A stretch of 25,603 nt of DNA, from the NCBI GenBank assembly GCA_023443925.1, contig JAEZSL010000293.1, forward strand, positions 1-25,603, read 5' to 3'. Positions 1 through 8,614 of this stretch are shown one piece after another. Positions within the stretch are counted from its first letter, which is position 1. Each line of letters opens with the position of its first letter. Made by a program: the position numbers and the translations under genes. Under the pieces are notes generated by a model that worked only from the letters and a program-made list of their open reading frames with translations, did not search any database and was not told the origin of the DNA. This DNA is from Bacillota bacterium (GTDB lineage: Bacteria; Bacillota_A; Clostridia; Lachnospirales; Lachnospiraceae).

Positions 1-436
1 TAAAAACCGGCAGGTTAAAATTAACAATTAATAATATAGACATAATCATCTGGGCTGATGTCTTAAATTTAGCTATGGGGCTGGCTGCAATGACTACGCC
101 GTTGTCCGATGCTACCAATCGGAAACCACTGATAATAAATTCTCTTGATATAATGATAATAATAATCCAGGCGGGTACCAGTTTCAGTTCTACAAAACAG
201 ATTAAAGCGGCACTTACCAGCAGCTTATCAGCTAATGGATCCATAAACTTTCCGAAATTGGTAATCAAATGATATTTCCTGGCCAGATAACCGTCCAGGG
301 CATCTGTCAGACATGCCACAATAAATACGGCTGCAGCAATGTAATTTCCATAAGCAATTCCCGGTATCAAATAGATACATAAGAACACCGGAATCATGAA
401 GACTCTTGCAATTGTTATTTTATTAGGTAAATTCAT
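1..436 (-). CDS. pgsA: CDP-diacylglycerol--glycerol-3-phosphate 3-phosphatidyltransferase (3' end cut by window)
   Basis: This membrane enzyme makes phosphatidylglycerophosphate from CDP-diacylglycerol and glycerol-3-phosphate, the committed step to phosphatidylglycerol. The frame is open from an ATG at 436 to the left edge, giving 145 codons of a protein that is usually about 180 residues. The CDP-alcohol phosphotransferase signature is complete: D45-x2-D48-G49-x2-A52-R53-x8-G62-x3-D66-x3-D70, between hydrophobic helices. An AGAAAGG-type ribosome site precedes the start. It lies 26 nt downstream of rimO on the same strand, so the two are probably cotranscribed, an arrangement common in Firmicutes. 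The C-terminus lies outside the window. The family assignment is secure. The choice of PgsA over another CDP-alcohol transferase rests on the N-terminal sequence (MNLPNKITIARV) and the rimO linkage. Confidence 0.93.
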   Translation of the reverse strand, partial: MNLPNKITIARVFMIPVFLCIYLIPGIAYGNYIAAAVFIVACLTDALDGYLARKYHLITNFGKFMDPLADKLLVSAALICFVELKLVPAWIIIIIISREFIISGFRLVASDNGVVIAASPIAKFKTSAQMIMSILLIVNFNLPVF

Positions 437-462
437 AAGCTTAAACCTTTCTCCCTATGGGA

Positions 463-1845
463 TTAAATTAATTCACCGATCAAATCATATTCTTTCGCAT
501 CCGTAACCATTGCATCTACAAACTCTCCCGACATCAATTCACCTCTGGCCCGGACAAAGATATAGCCGTCCACATTCGGTGCATCCATATAAGTTCTTCC
601 TATATAAATGTTGTACGGACTGCCGTTTACTTCATTTCTGTCCCTCTCTTTTACCTGGTGTTCTTCCAGATTATCTTCCGGTATCTTTCCTTCAATCATT
701 ACCTTGAGTTTTCTGCCGATCATATCCTTTGCGTGTTCGAAGGCAATTCCCTGCTGTAATTCCATTATTTCAGTCTGTCTGCGCTTCTTAATGTGTTTTC
801 GGATCTGGTTCTTCATTTTGGCAGCCGGTGTATCTTCTTCTTTTGAATAAGTAAATACCCCCAGCCGGTCAAACTTCATCTCCTTAACAAATTCTATTAA
901 CTCCTCATGTTCTTCATCCGTTTCACCAGGGAACCCTGTAATCAATGTAGTTCTTAAGGACATATCAGGGATGCTGGTGCGAAGCTTTGTTATCATACCT
1001 GTCAGTTCCTCTTTGCTGGTTCTGCGCCCCATTCTTTTCAGTATATTATCGCTGGCATGCTGTATGGGCATATCCAGGTAGTTACAGATTTTATCTTCCG
1101 ATTTCATAACCTCGATTAATTCATCCGTGATTTCCTCCGGATAGGAATACAGGAGGCGAATCCATTCCAGACCTTCTATTTTACATAGTGCCTTTAATAA
1201 TCCGGGCAGAGATTTTTTGCCGTAAATATCTTTACCATATAAAGTTGTTTCCTGTGCTACCAAGATCAGTTCTTTTACACCACCCTGTACCAGATCTTCC
1301 GCTTCTTTTACCAGCCTGTCCATGGGTACACTTCTATAATTGCCCCTTATTTTCGGAATAATACAATACGTACAGTGTTTATCGCAGCCCTCTGCAATTT
1401 TTAAATAGGAGAAATAGCCTCCGGTCGTATTAATTCTGGATGTACTCACAGCCTGAATATCTTCCGGCTCTTTTACAGAAACTGTCTTCTTGCCTGCTAA
1501 CACATCCTCCATGACCTTTACTATCTCATTATAACTGGAAGTTCCAAGTATTGCATCCACTTCGCTGATTTCATTCAGAATATCTTCCTTGTACCGCTGT
1601 GCCATACATCCGGTTACAATTAAGCCTTTTAATTTTCCTGTTTTCTTATATTCAGCCATTTCAAGTATGGTATTTATACTTTCTTCCTTTGCATCATTAA
1701 TGAAACAGCAGGTATTCACCACTATGAAATCCGCTTCCTTTTCCTCGCCGGTTATCTGATATCCCTTTTCCTTTATTAGTCCAAGCATTACTTCACTATC
1801 TACTAAGTTCTTATCGCAGCCTAGTGAAACAAACAATATATTCAT
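463..1845 (-). CDS. rimO: Ribosomal protein uS12 methylthiotransferase RimO
   Basis: This radical-SAM enzyme adds a methylthio group to the conserved aspartate of ribosomal protein S12. The 460-residue protein has the expected order: an N-terminal UPF0004 domain with cluster cysteines C10, C46 and C80; a radical-SAM domain with C154-x3-C158-x2-C161; and a C-terminal TRAM-like domain. The start is taken as the ATG at 1845 because GGAGG (1851-1855 on the complement) sits 5 nt upstream. A TTG four codons earlier would overlap that ribosome site. The LGCDKN and GCDKHCTYCIIP motifs favour RimO over the tRNA enzyme MiaB. It is first in a likely rimO-pgsA unit. I saw no convincing sigma-A promoter in the AT-rich stretch upstream. 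Confidence 0.96.
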   Translation of the reverse strand: MNILFVSLGCDKNLVDSEVMLGLIKEKGYQITGEEKEADFIVVNTCCFINDAKEESINTILEMAEYKKTGKLKGLIVTGCMAQRYKEDILNEISEVDAILGTSSYNEIVKVMEDVLAGKKTVSVKEPEDIQAVSTSRINTTGGYFSYLKIAEGCDKHCTYCIIPKIRGNYRSVPMDRLVKEAEDLVQGGVKELILVAQETTLYGKDIYGKKSLPGLLKALCKIEGLEWIRLLYSYPEEITDELIEVMKSEDKICNYLDMPIQHASDNILKRMGRRTSKEELTGMITKLRTSIPDMSLRTTLITGFPGETDEEHEELIEFVKEMKFDRLGVFTYSKEEDTPAAKMKNQIRKHIKKRRQTEIMELQQGIAFEHAKDMIGRKLKVMIEGKIPEDNLEEHQVKERDRNEVNGSPYNIYIGRTYMDAPNVDGYIFVRARGELMSGEFVDAMVTDAKEYDLIGELI

Positions 1846-2045
1846 GTGTACCTCCAAATTTTAAGTTATCGTTTTTTATAAATTCAGATATTTCCGTATA
1901 TTTTTAATGATAAAAATTTTCCATTTAAAAAATATCATCCTTGTCATTTTAACAGCTTTTAATTAAAAAGGAAACCATTATTTTATTTTCCCTTACGGAA
2001 CCATACGTTTTATAGAGATTTTATGTATTTCTAATCTATTTATAA

Positions 2046-2073
2046 TTGACTTTTAAATCAGTTTTGTTATGAT
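2046..2073 (+). promoter_or_regulatory. Sigma-A-type promoter for the membrane protein gene
   Basis: TTGACT at 2046-2051 and TATGAT at 2068-2073 are separated by 16 bp. A TG one base before the -10 hexamer (2065-2066) makes it an extended -10 promoter. Transcription would begin near 2080, about 85 nt before the chosen start codon at 2164. Confidence 0.7.
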
Positions 2074-2163
2074 AAAAGAAACAAAGACACCTTATAAAAA
2101 AATGAATGTCTTATGTTAAAACAGTTTGCTTTAACAGGCAGACAATCCAGGAAAGAGGTTTAT

Positions 2164-3777
2164 ATGAAAAAGTTTTTGAAAGTTTTTATACCCCTGATTA
2201 TTATAATAGTGGCTGCCTATGTTTACTATTATGTGACGCTTCCGGCCATTAATATCCATTCACCCGGATTCTGGTTTTTCATAATAGGAGCCTTGGCAGT
2301 GATCTGTATTATTACCGCACTGTTTACAGCCAATTTAGACAGCAAAGGACGAAAAATTCCCGGGCCGGTGTTTAAAAACAAATTATTTGCTATTTCTGCA
2401 TCGGTTACCGGACTTGTAATTATTATCTATATAATAGGAAGTATTTTGTCTTCTCCCATGGTAAATGCAAAGAAATACCAGCAAATATTAAAAATCAATG
2501 ACAGCAATTTTACAGAAGACATTAAGGAAATATCCTTAAATAAAATTCCCATTTTGGATAAAGATTCAGCTTCTTTGTTAGGTTCCAGAAAGATGGGCAG
2601 CATTGTTGAGTATGTATCCCAGTTTGAAGTGGGTAATAACTATACACAAATTAATTTTAAGGGAATTCCGACCAGGGTTACTCCCCTTGAGTATGGAAGT
2701 TTTATTAAATGGATAACCAATCGTTCTAAAGGTATCCCCGCTTACATGCAGATTGATATGACTACTCAGGAAGTTAAATTAATGAAACTGACAAAGGGAA
2801 TCCATTATTCCGAAACAGAATATTTCGGCAGAAACATAAACCGTTATCTGCGTTTTCGTTTTCCCACCTATATATTTGATACTTTAAATTTCGAGATTGA
2901 CGATGAGGGTATCCCCTACTGGATCTGTCCGGTTAAAGATTATACCATCGGGTTATTCGGCGGTCAGACCGTCGGACGTGTGGTCATTGTAAATGCGGTC
3001 ACCGGTGAGTATCAGGATTATGCGGTTGCCGATGTTCCAAAGTGGGTTGACCGGGTATATTCCGCTGATCTTTTAATCTCTCTCTATGATTATTATGGCA
3101 CACTACGGCATGGTTACTGGAATTCCGTATTCAGCCAAAAGGATGCTCTTCAGACCACGGACGGTTATAATTACGTAGCACTGGATGATGATGTCTGGCT
3201 TTATACCGGTGTTACCAGTGTAGCCAGAGACGAATCCAATGTAGGTTTTGTCCTTATGAACCAGCGTACTGCCGAAACAAGATATTACTCCATATCCGGA
3301 GCCGAAGAATATTCCGCTATGGCTTCTGCCGAAGGCCAGGTACAACATCTTGGATACCGTGCCACCTTCCCCCTGTTACTAAATATCGGCGGAGAGCCCA
3401 CTTACTTTATCGCCTTAAAGGACGATGCCGGATTGGTAAAGATGTACGCCATGGTTAACATTGCCCAGTATCAGATCGTTGCAATTGGAAATACCGTCAG
3501 CGATTCTGAAAAGACCTATCTGGAATTAATGAAAGCAAATAATATTAATGTTCAGGATACCACCAAGCTACCGAAAGTAACCGGAACAATCACCAAAATT
3601 GCGGAAGGCGTGGTAGACGGTAACTCCCATTACTACATTCTTCTTAATAACAGCAGCGCTATCTTTGATGTAGAAGTAGTTAATTTTATTAACATTATCA
3701 AATACAATGTGGGAGATTCGATTACCTTTACCTATTCAGAAAGTACGGGTTCCAATACGGTGCTGGGTGTTGAATAA
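2164..3777 (+). CDS. Membrane-anchored protein of unknown function
   Basis: I do not recognise this protein. It has 537 residues from the ATG at 2164, which follows an AAAGAGG ribosome site. An in-frame ATG at 2113 would add 17 residues but has no ribosome site. Three hydrophobic helices occur at roughly residues 5-24, 35-55 and 76-96, with lysines before the first. About 440 mostly polar residues follow and are probably outside the membrane. The last 70 residues, rich in alternating beta-type sequence (starting at KVTGTI and ending at VLGVE), look like a small beta-barrel or OB-like domain, but this is only an impression. No catalytic motif is visible. The gene is monocistronic, with its own promoter and a terminator shared with the convergent neighbour. 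Confidence 0.85.
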   Translation: MKKFLKVFIPLIIIIVAAYVYYYVTLPAINIHSPGFWFFIIGALAVICIITALFTANLDSKGRKIPGPVFKNKLFAISASVTGLVIIIYIIGSILSSPMVNAKKYQQILKINDSNFTEDIKEISLNKIPILDKDSASLLGSRKMGSIVEYVSQFEVGNNYTQINFKGIPTRVTPLEYGSFIKWITNRSKGIPAYMQIDMTTQEVKLMKLTKGIHYSETEYFGRNINRYLRFRFPTYIFDTLNFEIDDEGIPYWICPVKDYTIGLFGGQTVGRVVIVNAVTGEYQDYAVADVPKWVDRVYSADLLISLYDYYGTLRHGYWNSVFSQKDALQTTDGYNYVALDDDVWLYTGVTSVARDESNVGFVLMNQRTAETRYYSISGAEEYSAMASAEGQVQHLGYRATFPLLLNIGGEPTYFIALKDDAGLVKMYAMVNIAQYQIVAIGNTVSDSEKTYLELMKANNINVQDTTKLPKVTGTITKIAEGVVDGNSHYYILLNNSSAIFDVEVVNFINIIKYNVGDSITFTYSESTGSNTVLGVE

Positions 3778-3844
3778 ACCGGGTTATCTATAAAATGTTT
3801 TACCTGCAGGCTAATTACTATCTTATTCAGCAGTGGTTATTATT

Positions 3845-3906
3845 TGATTTTAGCACTAACTGATTTTAGCTCTAATTGATTTTAGCTCTAATTGATTATA
3901 ACTAAT
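3845..3906. repeat. 16-bp tandem repeat, three full copies plus a partial
   Basis: The unit TGATTTTAGCTCTAAT occurs at 3861-3876 and 3877-3892. A copy with two differences lies at 3845-3860, and a degenerate partial copy at 3893-3906. The array lies in the 3' untranslated stretch between the stop at 3777 and the terminator at 3955. Confidence 0.85.
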
Positions 3907-3954
3907 TTTTTATTAACAAATATATTCTTACACTAATTTCTTCTATATATAAAG

Positions 3955-3992
3955 GGGGTGTTGTATCAATTGATTACAACACCCCTTTTTTT
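3955..3992. terminator. Bidirectional intrinsic terminator between convergent genes
   Basis: A perfect 11-bp stem (GGGGTGTTGTA at 3955-3965 with its complement at 3975-3985) has a 9-nt loop. A T-run follows on the plus strand, and A residues upstream give a shorter T-run on the minus strand. It would end the plus-strand membrane protein transcript and the minus-strand transcript that ends at 4067. Confidence 0.9.
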
Positions 3993-4066
3993 CTTATTAT
4001 GATCATCTCTTCTGGATTTTTATATAAATCCAGGCATTACCAACTACCGCTTCTGCTTACTATACA

Positions 4067-4717
4067 TTAAAATTCTTTTATACGGGAATAATAACTTTTT
4101 ATTTTTTGCAGGTAAGGAGATAGTTCCAATTTCTTTTTTGAGCTGGATTTACTCTGTTTATCCGGATTTTCATAGTCTCCAACAAACGAAGATTTTAAGA
4201 AATGCCGGATGCAGTTCACATCTCTTTTTTTATTTAAATCCCTTAATCCTAAATCAAGATTTTTCCGAATTCTTAACATGGCTTTGCTGTGATCGATGGA
4301 AGTAACTACTTTTCCCTCCTGAAAGATCAGTTCACGGACGGTCTTATAACAATAACAGGGGCTTTCCTCCTCGGAACCATAGCTTTTCAGGAAAGTACCC
4401 CCGATAATAACAGCACCGGTAAATTTAACAGGAATCATTATTTCATCATATTCCACTGTCTCCACCCCATTTTCTGAGGATAATAATTTAGGTTCAACTC
4501 CGCCTATTATCGGATACACCCTGTCAGAAGTAAGAATCAGATTCTTTAAATATAACTGGTACTCTTTTATTTCATAGATACTGCTGTATCCAAAATTCAT
4601 ATCGTCCGACCAGATCGGTGAAATACCCAAGTGATTCGGATCAAATATATCTTTTTTCTCGCATTTTAGTATCAGAAATGGCATATTTTCAGAAATTATG
4701 GTGTCTTGCGCATCCAT
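4067..4717 (-). CDS. Hypothetical 216-residue protein downstream of folD
   Basis: I do not recognise this protein. It is read from an ATG at 4717 with an AAGGAGA ribosome site 6 nt upstream, so it is well supported as a real gene. It has no signal peptide or membrane helix. The first half is acidic to neutral, with patches of beta-strand-like sequence (residues about 70-105). A CYC pair lies in the middle. The last 40 residues are strongly basic and serine/lysine-rich (KSSSKKK), which could contact nucleic acid or another polyanion; that is speculation. It starts 18 nt after the folD stop and is probably cotranslated with it, ending at the bidirectional terminator. The folD linkage does not by itself imply a folate role. 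Confidence 0.8.
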   Translation of the reverse strand: MDAQDTIISENMPFLILKCEKKDIFDPNHLGISPIWSDDMNFGYSSIYEIKEYQLYLKNLILTSDRVYPIIGGVEPKLLSSENGVETVEYDEIMIPVKFTGAVIIGGTFLKSYGSEEESPCYCYKTVRELIFQEGKVVTSIDHSKAMLRIRKNLDLGLRDLNKKRDVNCIRHFLKSSFVGDYENPDKQSKSSSKKKLELSPYLQKIKSYYSRIKEF

Positions 4718-4735
4718 ATCTTATCTCCTTAATAA

Positions 4736-5578
4736 TTATTTAATCCGGACACTTTCAACACAGTTGTTCATAAGCATGGCTATGGTCATTGGCCCTACTC
4801 CTCCGGGAACTGGTGTAATTGCACTTACTTTGTCGGTAACATCATCAAAATCCACATCACCGCACAGCTTATTATTTTCATCCCGGTGAATACCCACATC
4901 TATTACAACGGCACCTTCTTTTATAAAACTGCTGTCTATGAATTTCGGTTTCCCAATGGCAGCCACCAGAATATCGGCTCTTTTGGTTACTTCCTTTAAA
5001 TTCCTGGTTCTGGAATGGCAGACGGTAACCGTTCCGTTTTCATGCAGCAGCAGTAAAGCCATAGGTTTTCCTACAATATTGCTCCTTCCGATAACAACAC
5101 ATTCTTTTCCTTCTACTTCGATACCGGAACGTTTCAGCAGCTGGATTATTCCGGCAGGGGTACAGGATACAAATCCCTTCTGTCCGATACTTAATTTACC
5201 CACGCTCTGGGGATGGAAACCGTCTACGTCTTTCTCCGGTGAAATAGTCTGTATAATCAGATCTTCATTAATGTGTTTCGGCAGAGGCAGCTGTACCAGA
5301 ATTCCATTTACATCATCCCGCAGATTAAGTTCCTTAACCAGGTTAAGCAATTCCTCTTCTGTTGTCACCTCCGGAAGTTCATAAGCCAAAGAACGAATTC
5401 CGATGTATTCACATGCTTTCTTTTTATTCCCCACATAAACACTGGAAGCCGGGTCGTTGCCAACCTGAACAACCGCAAGTGTAATCTGAATTCCTTCCGA
5501 AAGGTAAAGAGAAACCTCTGCTTTTAACTCATCCTTGATATCCTGGGAAATCCTTTTACCATCAATTAAAAATGCCAT
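4736..5578 (-). CDS. folD: Bifunctional methylenetetrahydrofolate dehydrogenase / methenyltetrahydrofolate cyclohydrolase
   Basis: FolD interconverts 5,10-methylene-, 5,10-methenyl- and 10-formyl-tetrahydrofolate in the cytoplasm, supplying one-carbon units for purines and formyl-methionine. The protein is 280 residues from the ATG at 5578, normal for the family. It carries the catalytic Tyr-x3-Lys segment (SVYVGNKKKAC), the QLPLP folate-site motif, the PEKDVDGFHP signature, and the Rossmann segment VIGRSNIVGKPMA for NAD(P). A GTG three codons upstream (5587) is an alternative start with an AAAGG site. I prefer the ATG because it matches the usual start of the family and has AGGTG upstream. 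It is 90 nt downstream of the hydratase gene with no terminator between, so partial cotranscription is possible. Confidence 0.96.
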   Translation of the reverse strand: MAFLIDGKRISQDIKDELKAEVSLYLSEGIQITLAVVQVGNDPASSVYVGNKKKACEYIGIRSLAYELPEVTTEEELLNLVKELNLRDDVNGILVQLPLPKHINEDLIIQTISPEKDVDGFHPQSVGKLSIGQKGFVSCTPAGIIQLLKRSGIEVEGKECVVIGRSNIVGKPMALLLLHENGTVTVCHSRTRNLKEVTKRADILVAAIGKPKFIDSSFIKEGAVVIDVGIHRDENNKLCGDVDFDDVTDKVSAITPVPGGVGPMTIAMLMNNCVESVRIK

Positions 5579-5668
5579 GCTATGCACCTACGCCTTTCAA
5601 TCAGGTAACAATATGAGGCTGTTTATGCTTATGCAGGCAACCCCTTTGTTACTCCGATAAATTATTTC

Positions 5669-7960
5669 TTATTTATTTAAATCACGGTAATAATTAATTA
5701 AACAGCCCTTTTCAATAATGACCCTTTCATCCTCTGTCAAATCGCCGAGTTTTAAGGTAAATTCCTTCATATCCTTATTTACTACGTATGCCTTTATTTC
5801 AGATATTTTTTCAGTTACAGATTTTCTTATGTCTTTTACAAAGATATAATCACTGTCTTCAAAGGGCAGATCTTCTGTCAGGATAAAGGGAAGCATACCC
5901 CAGTTAATCAGATTGGAACGGTATCTCTTTGTGGCATATTCCCTGGCAATATTAGCAAGTCCTCCCAAAACCTTCTGGCAGCTTGCCGCCTGCTCCCTGG
6001 CCGAACCATCCCCCGGTTTCACGGCATAAATAACGCTGCCGATCTCCGTAGTTAATGCATCTGTTTTAAACTTCGTATTGATAATATCAAAGATACTTTT
6101 TACTTCCGGATTAGCACTGTAAATATCCTCACCCGCAATTCTGGCTTTCTCGGCCTTTTGTACTTCTTTCGCCTTTCCCACATAGGCTGGATCTTTTCTG
6201 GACAAAGTAAATTCCGCCAGACCTAAAGGATTGGAGCGGTAGGAAGAGGTTTCACCGGAAGGGATTAATTCATCCGTTGTAGTAACCGGATCATGAATTA
6301 CGGAAACCACTTTTAATACCAGATCATCGGTTAAGCCAGCCATAGCCGGCCAGTCTACGATTCCGGGGCCAAATTTCACTTCTACATCCGGATCCGGTTT
6401 TCCGGTTCCGTCATAAACCCGGTTTTCATAAATCTTGCTGTCATAAAAATATTTCGGCTTCATAAATTCCGTATCAATATTTTCAGCCGAGGTTAAATAA
6501 CCTTTATTCGCTGCCGTTGCGGCTATGGATCTGGCATCCATTAAAGCTACGGAAGCAATCTGGCCGCTGGTAACCTTAGAGCCTTCCCTGTTCGGGAAGT
6601 TTCTGGTAGTATGGCGGATACTCAGGCTGTTATTGGAAGGTACATCGCCGGCGCCAAAGCAGGGGCCGCAAAAAGCGGTTCTTATGGTTGCACCGGTTTC
6701 CATTAATCTGGCCACCGAACCATTCTTAACCAATTCCATAAAAATCGGCTGACTGGCCGGATATACACTTAGTGAGAATTCATCGGCACCGATATATTTA
6801 CCGTTTAAGATATCGGCAGCATCGCAGATATTTTCAAAGCCGCCGCCGGCACAACCTGCGATTACACCCTGTTCAATGTATAATTTTCCATTTCTGATTT
6901 TATCCTGAAGACTGTAGTTTATTTTATTATTTCCAAGGCTGATCAAAGCCTTCTTTTCCACTTCCGCCAAAATATCGGACAGGTTGGCATTTAACTCATC
7001 AATGGTATACACATTGCTGGGATGGAAAGGCATGGCTATCATGGGCTTGATTTCGGATAAATCCACATAGATCAGACCATCATAATATGCAACTTTTTTC
7101 GGCTTTAACTCTTTATAATCCTCAATCCTGTTATGAATTTCATAAAATTCTTTTACCGCCTCATCCGTGATCCAGATGGAGGACAGACAGGTAGTTTCTG
7201 TTGTCATAACATCGATGCCAATCCGGTAATCCACACTCAGGTTTTTAATACCATCACCGATAAATTCCATAACTTTGTTATTAACATAGCCGTTAGCGAA
7301 TACGGCTCCGATAATTGCCAGGGCTATATCCTGCGGCCCTACCCCTTTTCTGGGTGCTCCCGTTAAGTATACACCGACTACTTCCGGCATATTAATATCA
7401 TATGTCCTGGACAAAAGCTGCTTAACAATTTCAGGTCCGCCCTCACCCATTGCCATGGTTCCTAAAGCACCATATCTGGTATGGCTGTCGGAACCTAAGA
7501 TCATCCTGCCGCCTCCGGCAAGTTCTTCACGGGCAAATTGATGAATGACCGCCTGATGAGGGGGCACATATACACCGCCGTACTTTTTGGCACAGGATAA
7601 TCCATACATATGATCATCTTCATTAATGGTGCCGCCCACCGCACATAAGCTGTTATGGCAGTTGGTAAGTACATAGGGAACCGGAAATTTCTCCAGCCCG
7701 CTGGCTCTAGCAGTCTGTATGATGCCTACAAAAGTTATGTCATGAGAGGTTAATTTATCAAATTTTATCTTCAACTTTTCCATATTACCGGAAGTATTGT
7801 GAGCTTTTAATATCTCGTAGGCCAGGGTATTGGCAGCGGCAGCTTCCCTGGTACAGACTTCACCGGTTTTAGAGGAAAGCAATTCAGCAGATGTACTTTG
7901 TTCATCCATTATTTCAGTACCGTTTATTACATAGGCACCTTTTTCATATAATTTAATCAT
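5669..7960 (-). CDS. Aconitase-family hydratase (YbhJ-like), substrate unknown
   Basis: This 763-residue protein has the aconitase architecture: a large Fe-S catalytic region and a C-terminal swivel domain. The substrate-loop motif GSDSHT is at residues 156-161. The three 4Fe-4S ligands are C370 (in IAGCAGG) and C431/C434 (in CGPC). NFPNREG is at 454-460. The swivel domain has GDGSAREQA, matching the aconitase YGxGSSRE substrate-binding segment. It resembles the uncharacterised E. coli hydratase YbhJ more than AcnA, AcnB or LeuC/LeuD, going by motif wording and the single-chain length near 750. It is therefore probably a [4Fe-4S] dehydratase/isomerase of a hydroxy-acid, but not necessarily citrate. 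The ATG follows a GAAGGAGAG ribosome site. A good promoter lies at 8039-8067. Confidence 0.88.
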   Translation of the reverse strand: MIKLYEKGAYVINGTEIMDEQSTSAELLSSKTGEVCTREAAAANTLAYEILKAHNTSGNMEKLKIKFDKLTSHDITFVGIIQTARASGLEKFPVPYVLTNCHNSLCAVGGTINEDDHMYGLSCAKKYGGVYVPPHQAVIHQFAREELAGGGRMILGSDSHTRYGALGTMAMGEGGPEIVKQLLSRTYDINMPEVVGVYLTGAPRKGVGPQDIALAIIGAVFANGYVNNKVMEFIGDGIKNLSVDYRIGIDVMTTETTCLSSIWITDEAVKEFYEIHNRIEDYKELKPKKVAYYDGLIYVDLSEIKPMIAMPFHPSNVYTIDELNANLSDILAEVEKKALISLGNNKINYSLQDKIRNGKLYIEQGVIAGCAGGGFENICDAADILNGKYIGADEFSLSVYPASQPIFMELVKNGSVARLMETGATIRTAFCGPCFGAGDVPSNNSLSIRHTTRNFPNREGSKVTSGQIASVALMDARSIAATAANKGYLTSAENIDTEFMKPKYFYDSKIYENRVYDGTGKPDPDVEVKFGPGIVDWPAMAGLTDDLVLKVVSVIHDPVTTTDELIPSGETSSYRSNPLGLAEFTLSRKDPAYVGKAKEVQKAEKARIAGEDIYSANPEVKSIFDIINTKFKTDALTTEIGSVIYAVKPGDGSAREQAASCQKVLGGLANIAREYATKRYRSNLINWGMLPFILTEDLPFEDSDYIFVKDIRKSVTEKISEIKAYVVNKDMKEFTLKLGDLTEDERVIIEKGCLINYYRDLNK

Positions 7961-8038
7961 AGTGTCTCTCCTTCTTTTGTCTTTATTTTTATCAAAGGCG
8001 CTGTTCTTCCTTTAAGTAAAATCATTGTTTCATTCATA

Positions 8039-8067
8039 ATCATAATATTTATGAGGGAAATAATCAA
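8039..8067 (-). promoter_or_regulatory. Sigma-A-type promoter for the hydratase gene
   Basis: Reading the minus strand, TTGATT (8067-8062) and TATGAT (8044-8039) are spaced by 17 bp. This gives a leader of roughly 70 nt before the ATG at 7960. Confidence 0.6.
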
Positions 8068-8260
8068 GGAAATTTTAAATTTTTATAAAATAATTCATTT
8101 ATAATGCATATATATTCATTTTGAATATAAAATTCAAGTTCGAATAATTATAGGTTACATTAATCCATCTAATCTTACCTATATTAATAGTTATTATATT
8201 ATACTATTTTATCAAAGTTTTTTATTTAATACTATTTCTAATTTTAAGCATGTTGTTGTT

Positions 8261-8350
8261 AATAATGATGTTTAATATGATGTTTTTTAATATGATTTTT
8301 TTAATTGTAATGTCTTTTAATAGTGATATCTTTTAATAATGATGTCTTTT
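8261..8350. repeat. Degenerate ~16-bp tandem repeat, six copies
   Basis: The last three copies are 16 bp each, at 8303-8318, 8319-8334 and 8335-8350 (consensus AATAATGATGTCTTTT). Three shorter, more degenerate copies of 13-15 bp precede them from 8261. The sequence differs from the 16-bp unit at 3845. Confidence 0.75.
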
Positions 8351-8439
8351 GATATTTGCACTCATATTGAATAAAAAGATTTATGAAATAAATATCCAAC
8401 CTATAGATGGAAGCATGGATTAATAAAAATAGCAAACCA

Positions 8440-8491
8440 CAAAAATAAGGATAACTGGTTCAGGAGTATATTACCCTCCTGACTGTTATCC
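8440..8491 (-). terminator. Terminator of the pectin-oligosaccharide operon
   Basis: The stem has two 7-bp parts, GGATAAC with GTTATCC and TCAGGAG with CTCCTGA, separated by a small internal loop (8449-8491). On the minus strand it is followed by TTATTTTTG. It lies about 120 bp past the stop of the last gene of the operon. The plus-strand side has no T-run. Confidence 0.7.
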
Positions 8492-8614
8492 TAGCGGTAT
8501 TGTGTTTCAAACCAGTATATTGCGAGTATTCTTCTTTACGTATAATAATCTATTATATCATCCGCTCCGCTGATTCGTCTTCAGTAAACTACATTAAATC
8601 AACGGATTATTATC

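Larger units (their letters stand above)
7961..8614. other. 654-bp AT-rich intergenic region
   Basis: No coding sequence is supported here. From left to right it holds the hydratase ribosome site and promoter, a TTGAAT/ATTCAA inverted repeat (8121-8137), a degenerate tandem repeat (8261-8350) and the terminator of the pectin operon (8449-8491). About 120 bp between that terminator and the LacI stop (8492-8614) has nothing I can name. Confidence 0.7.

Noticed and set aside
4938..5384. 148-codon plus-strand frame opposite folD
   Set aside because: It lies wholly inside folD, whose motifs are clear, and its own product is serine/phenylalanine-rich antisense sequence without a ribosome site.
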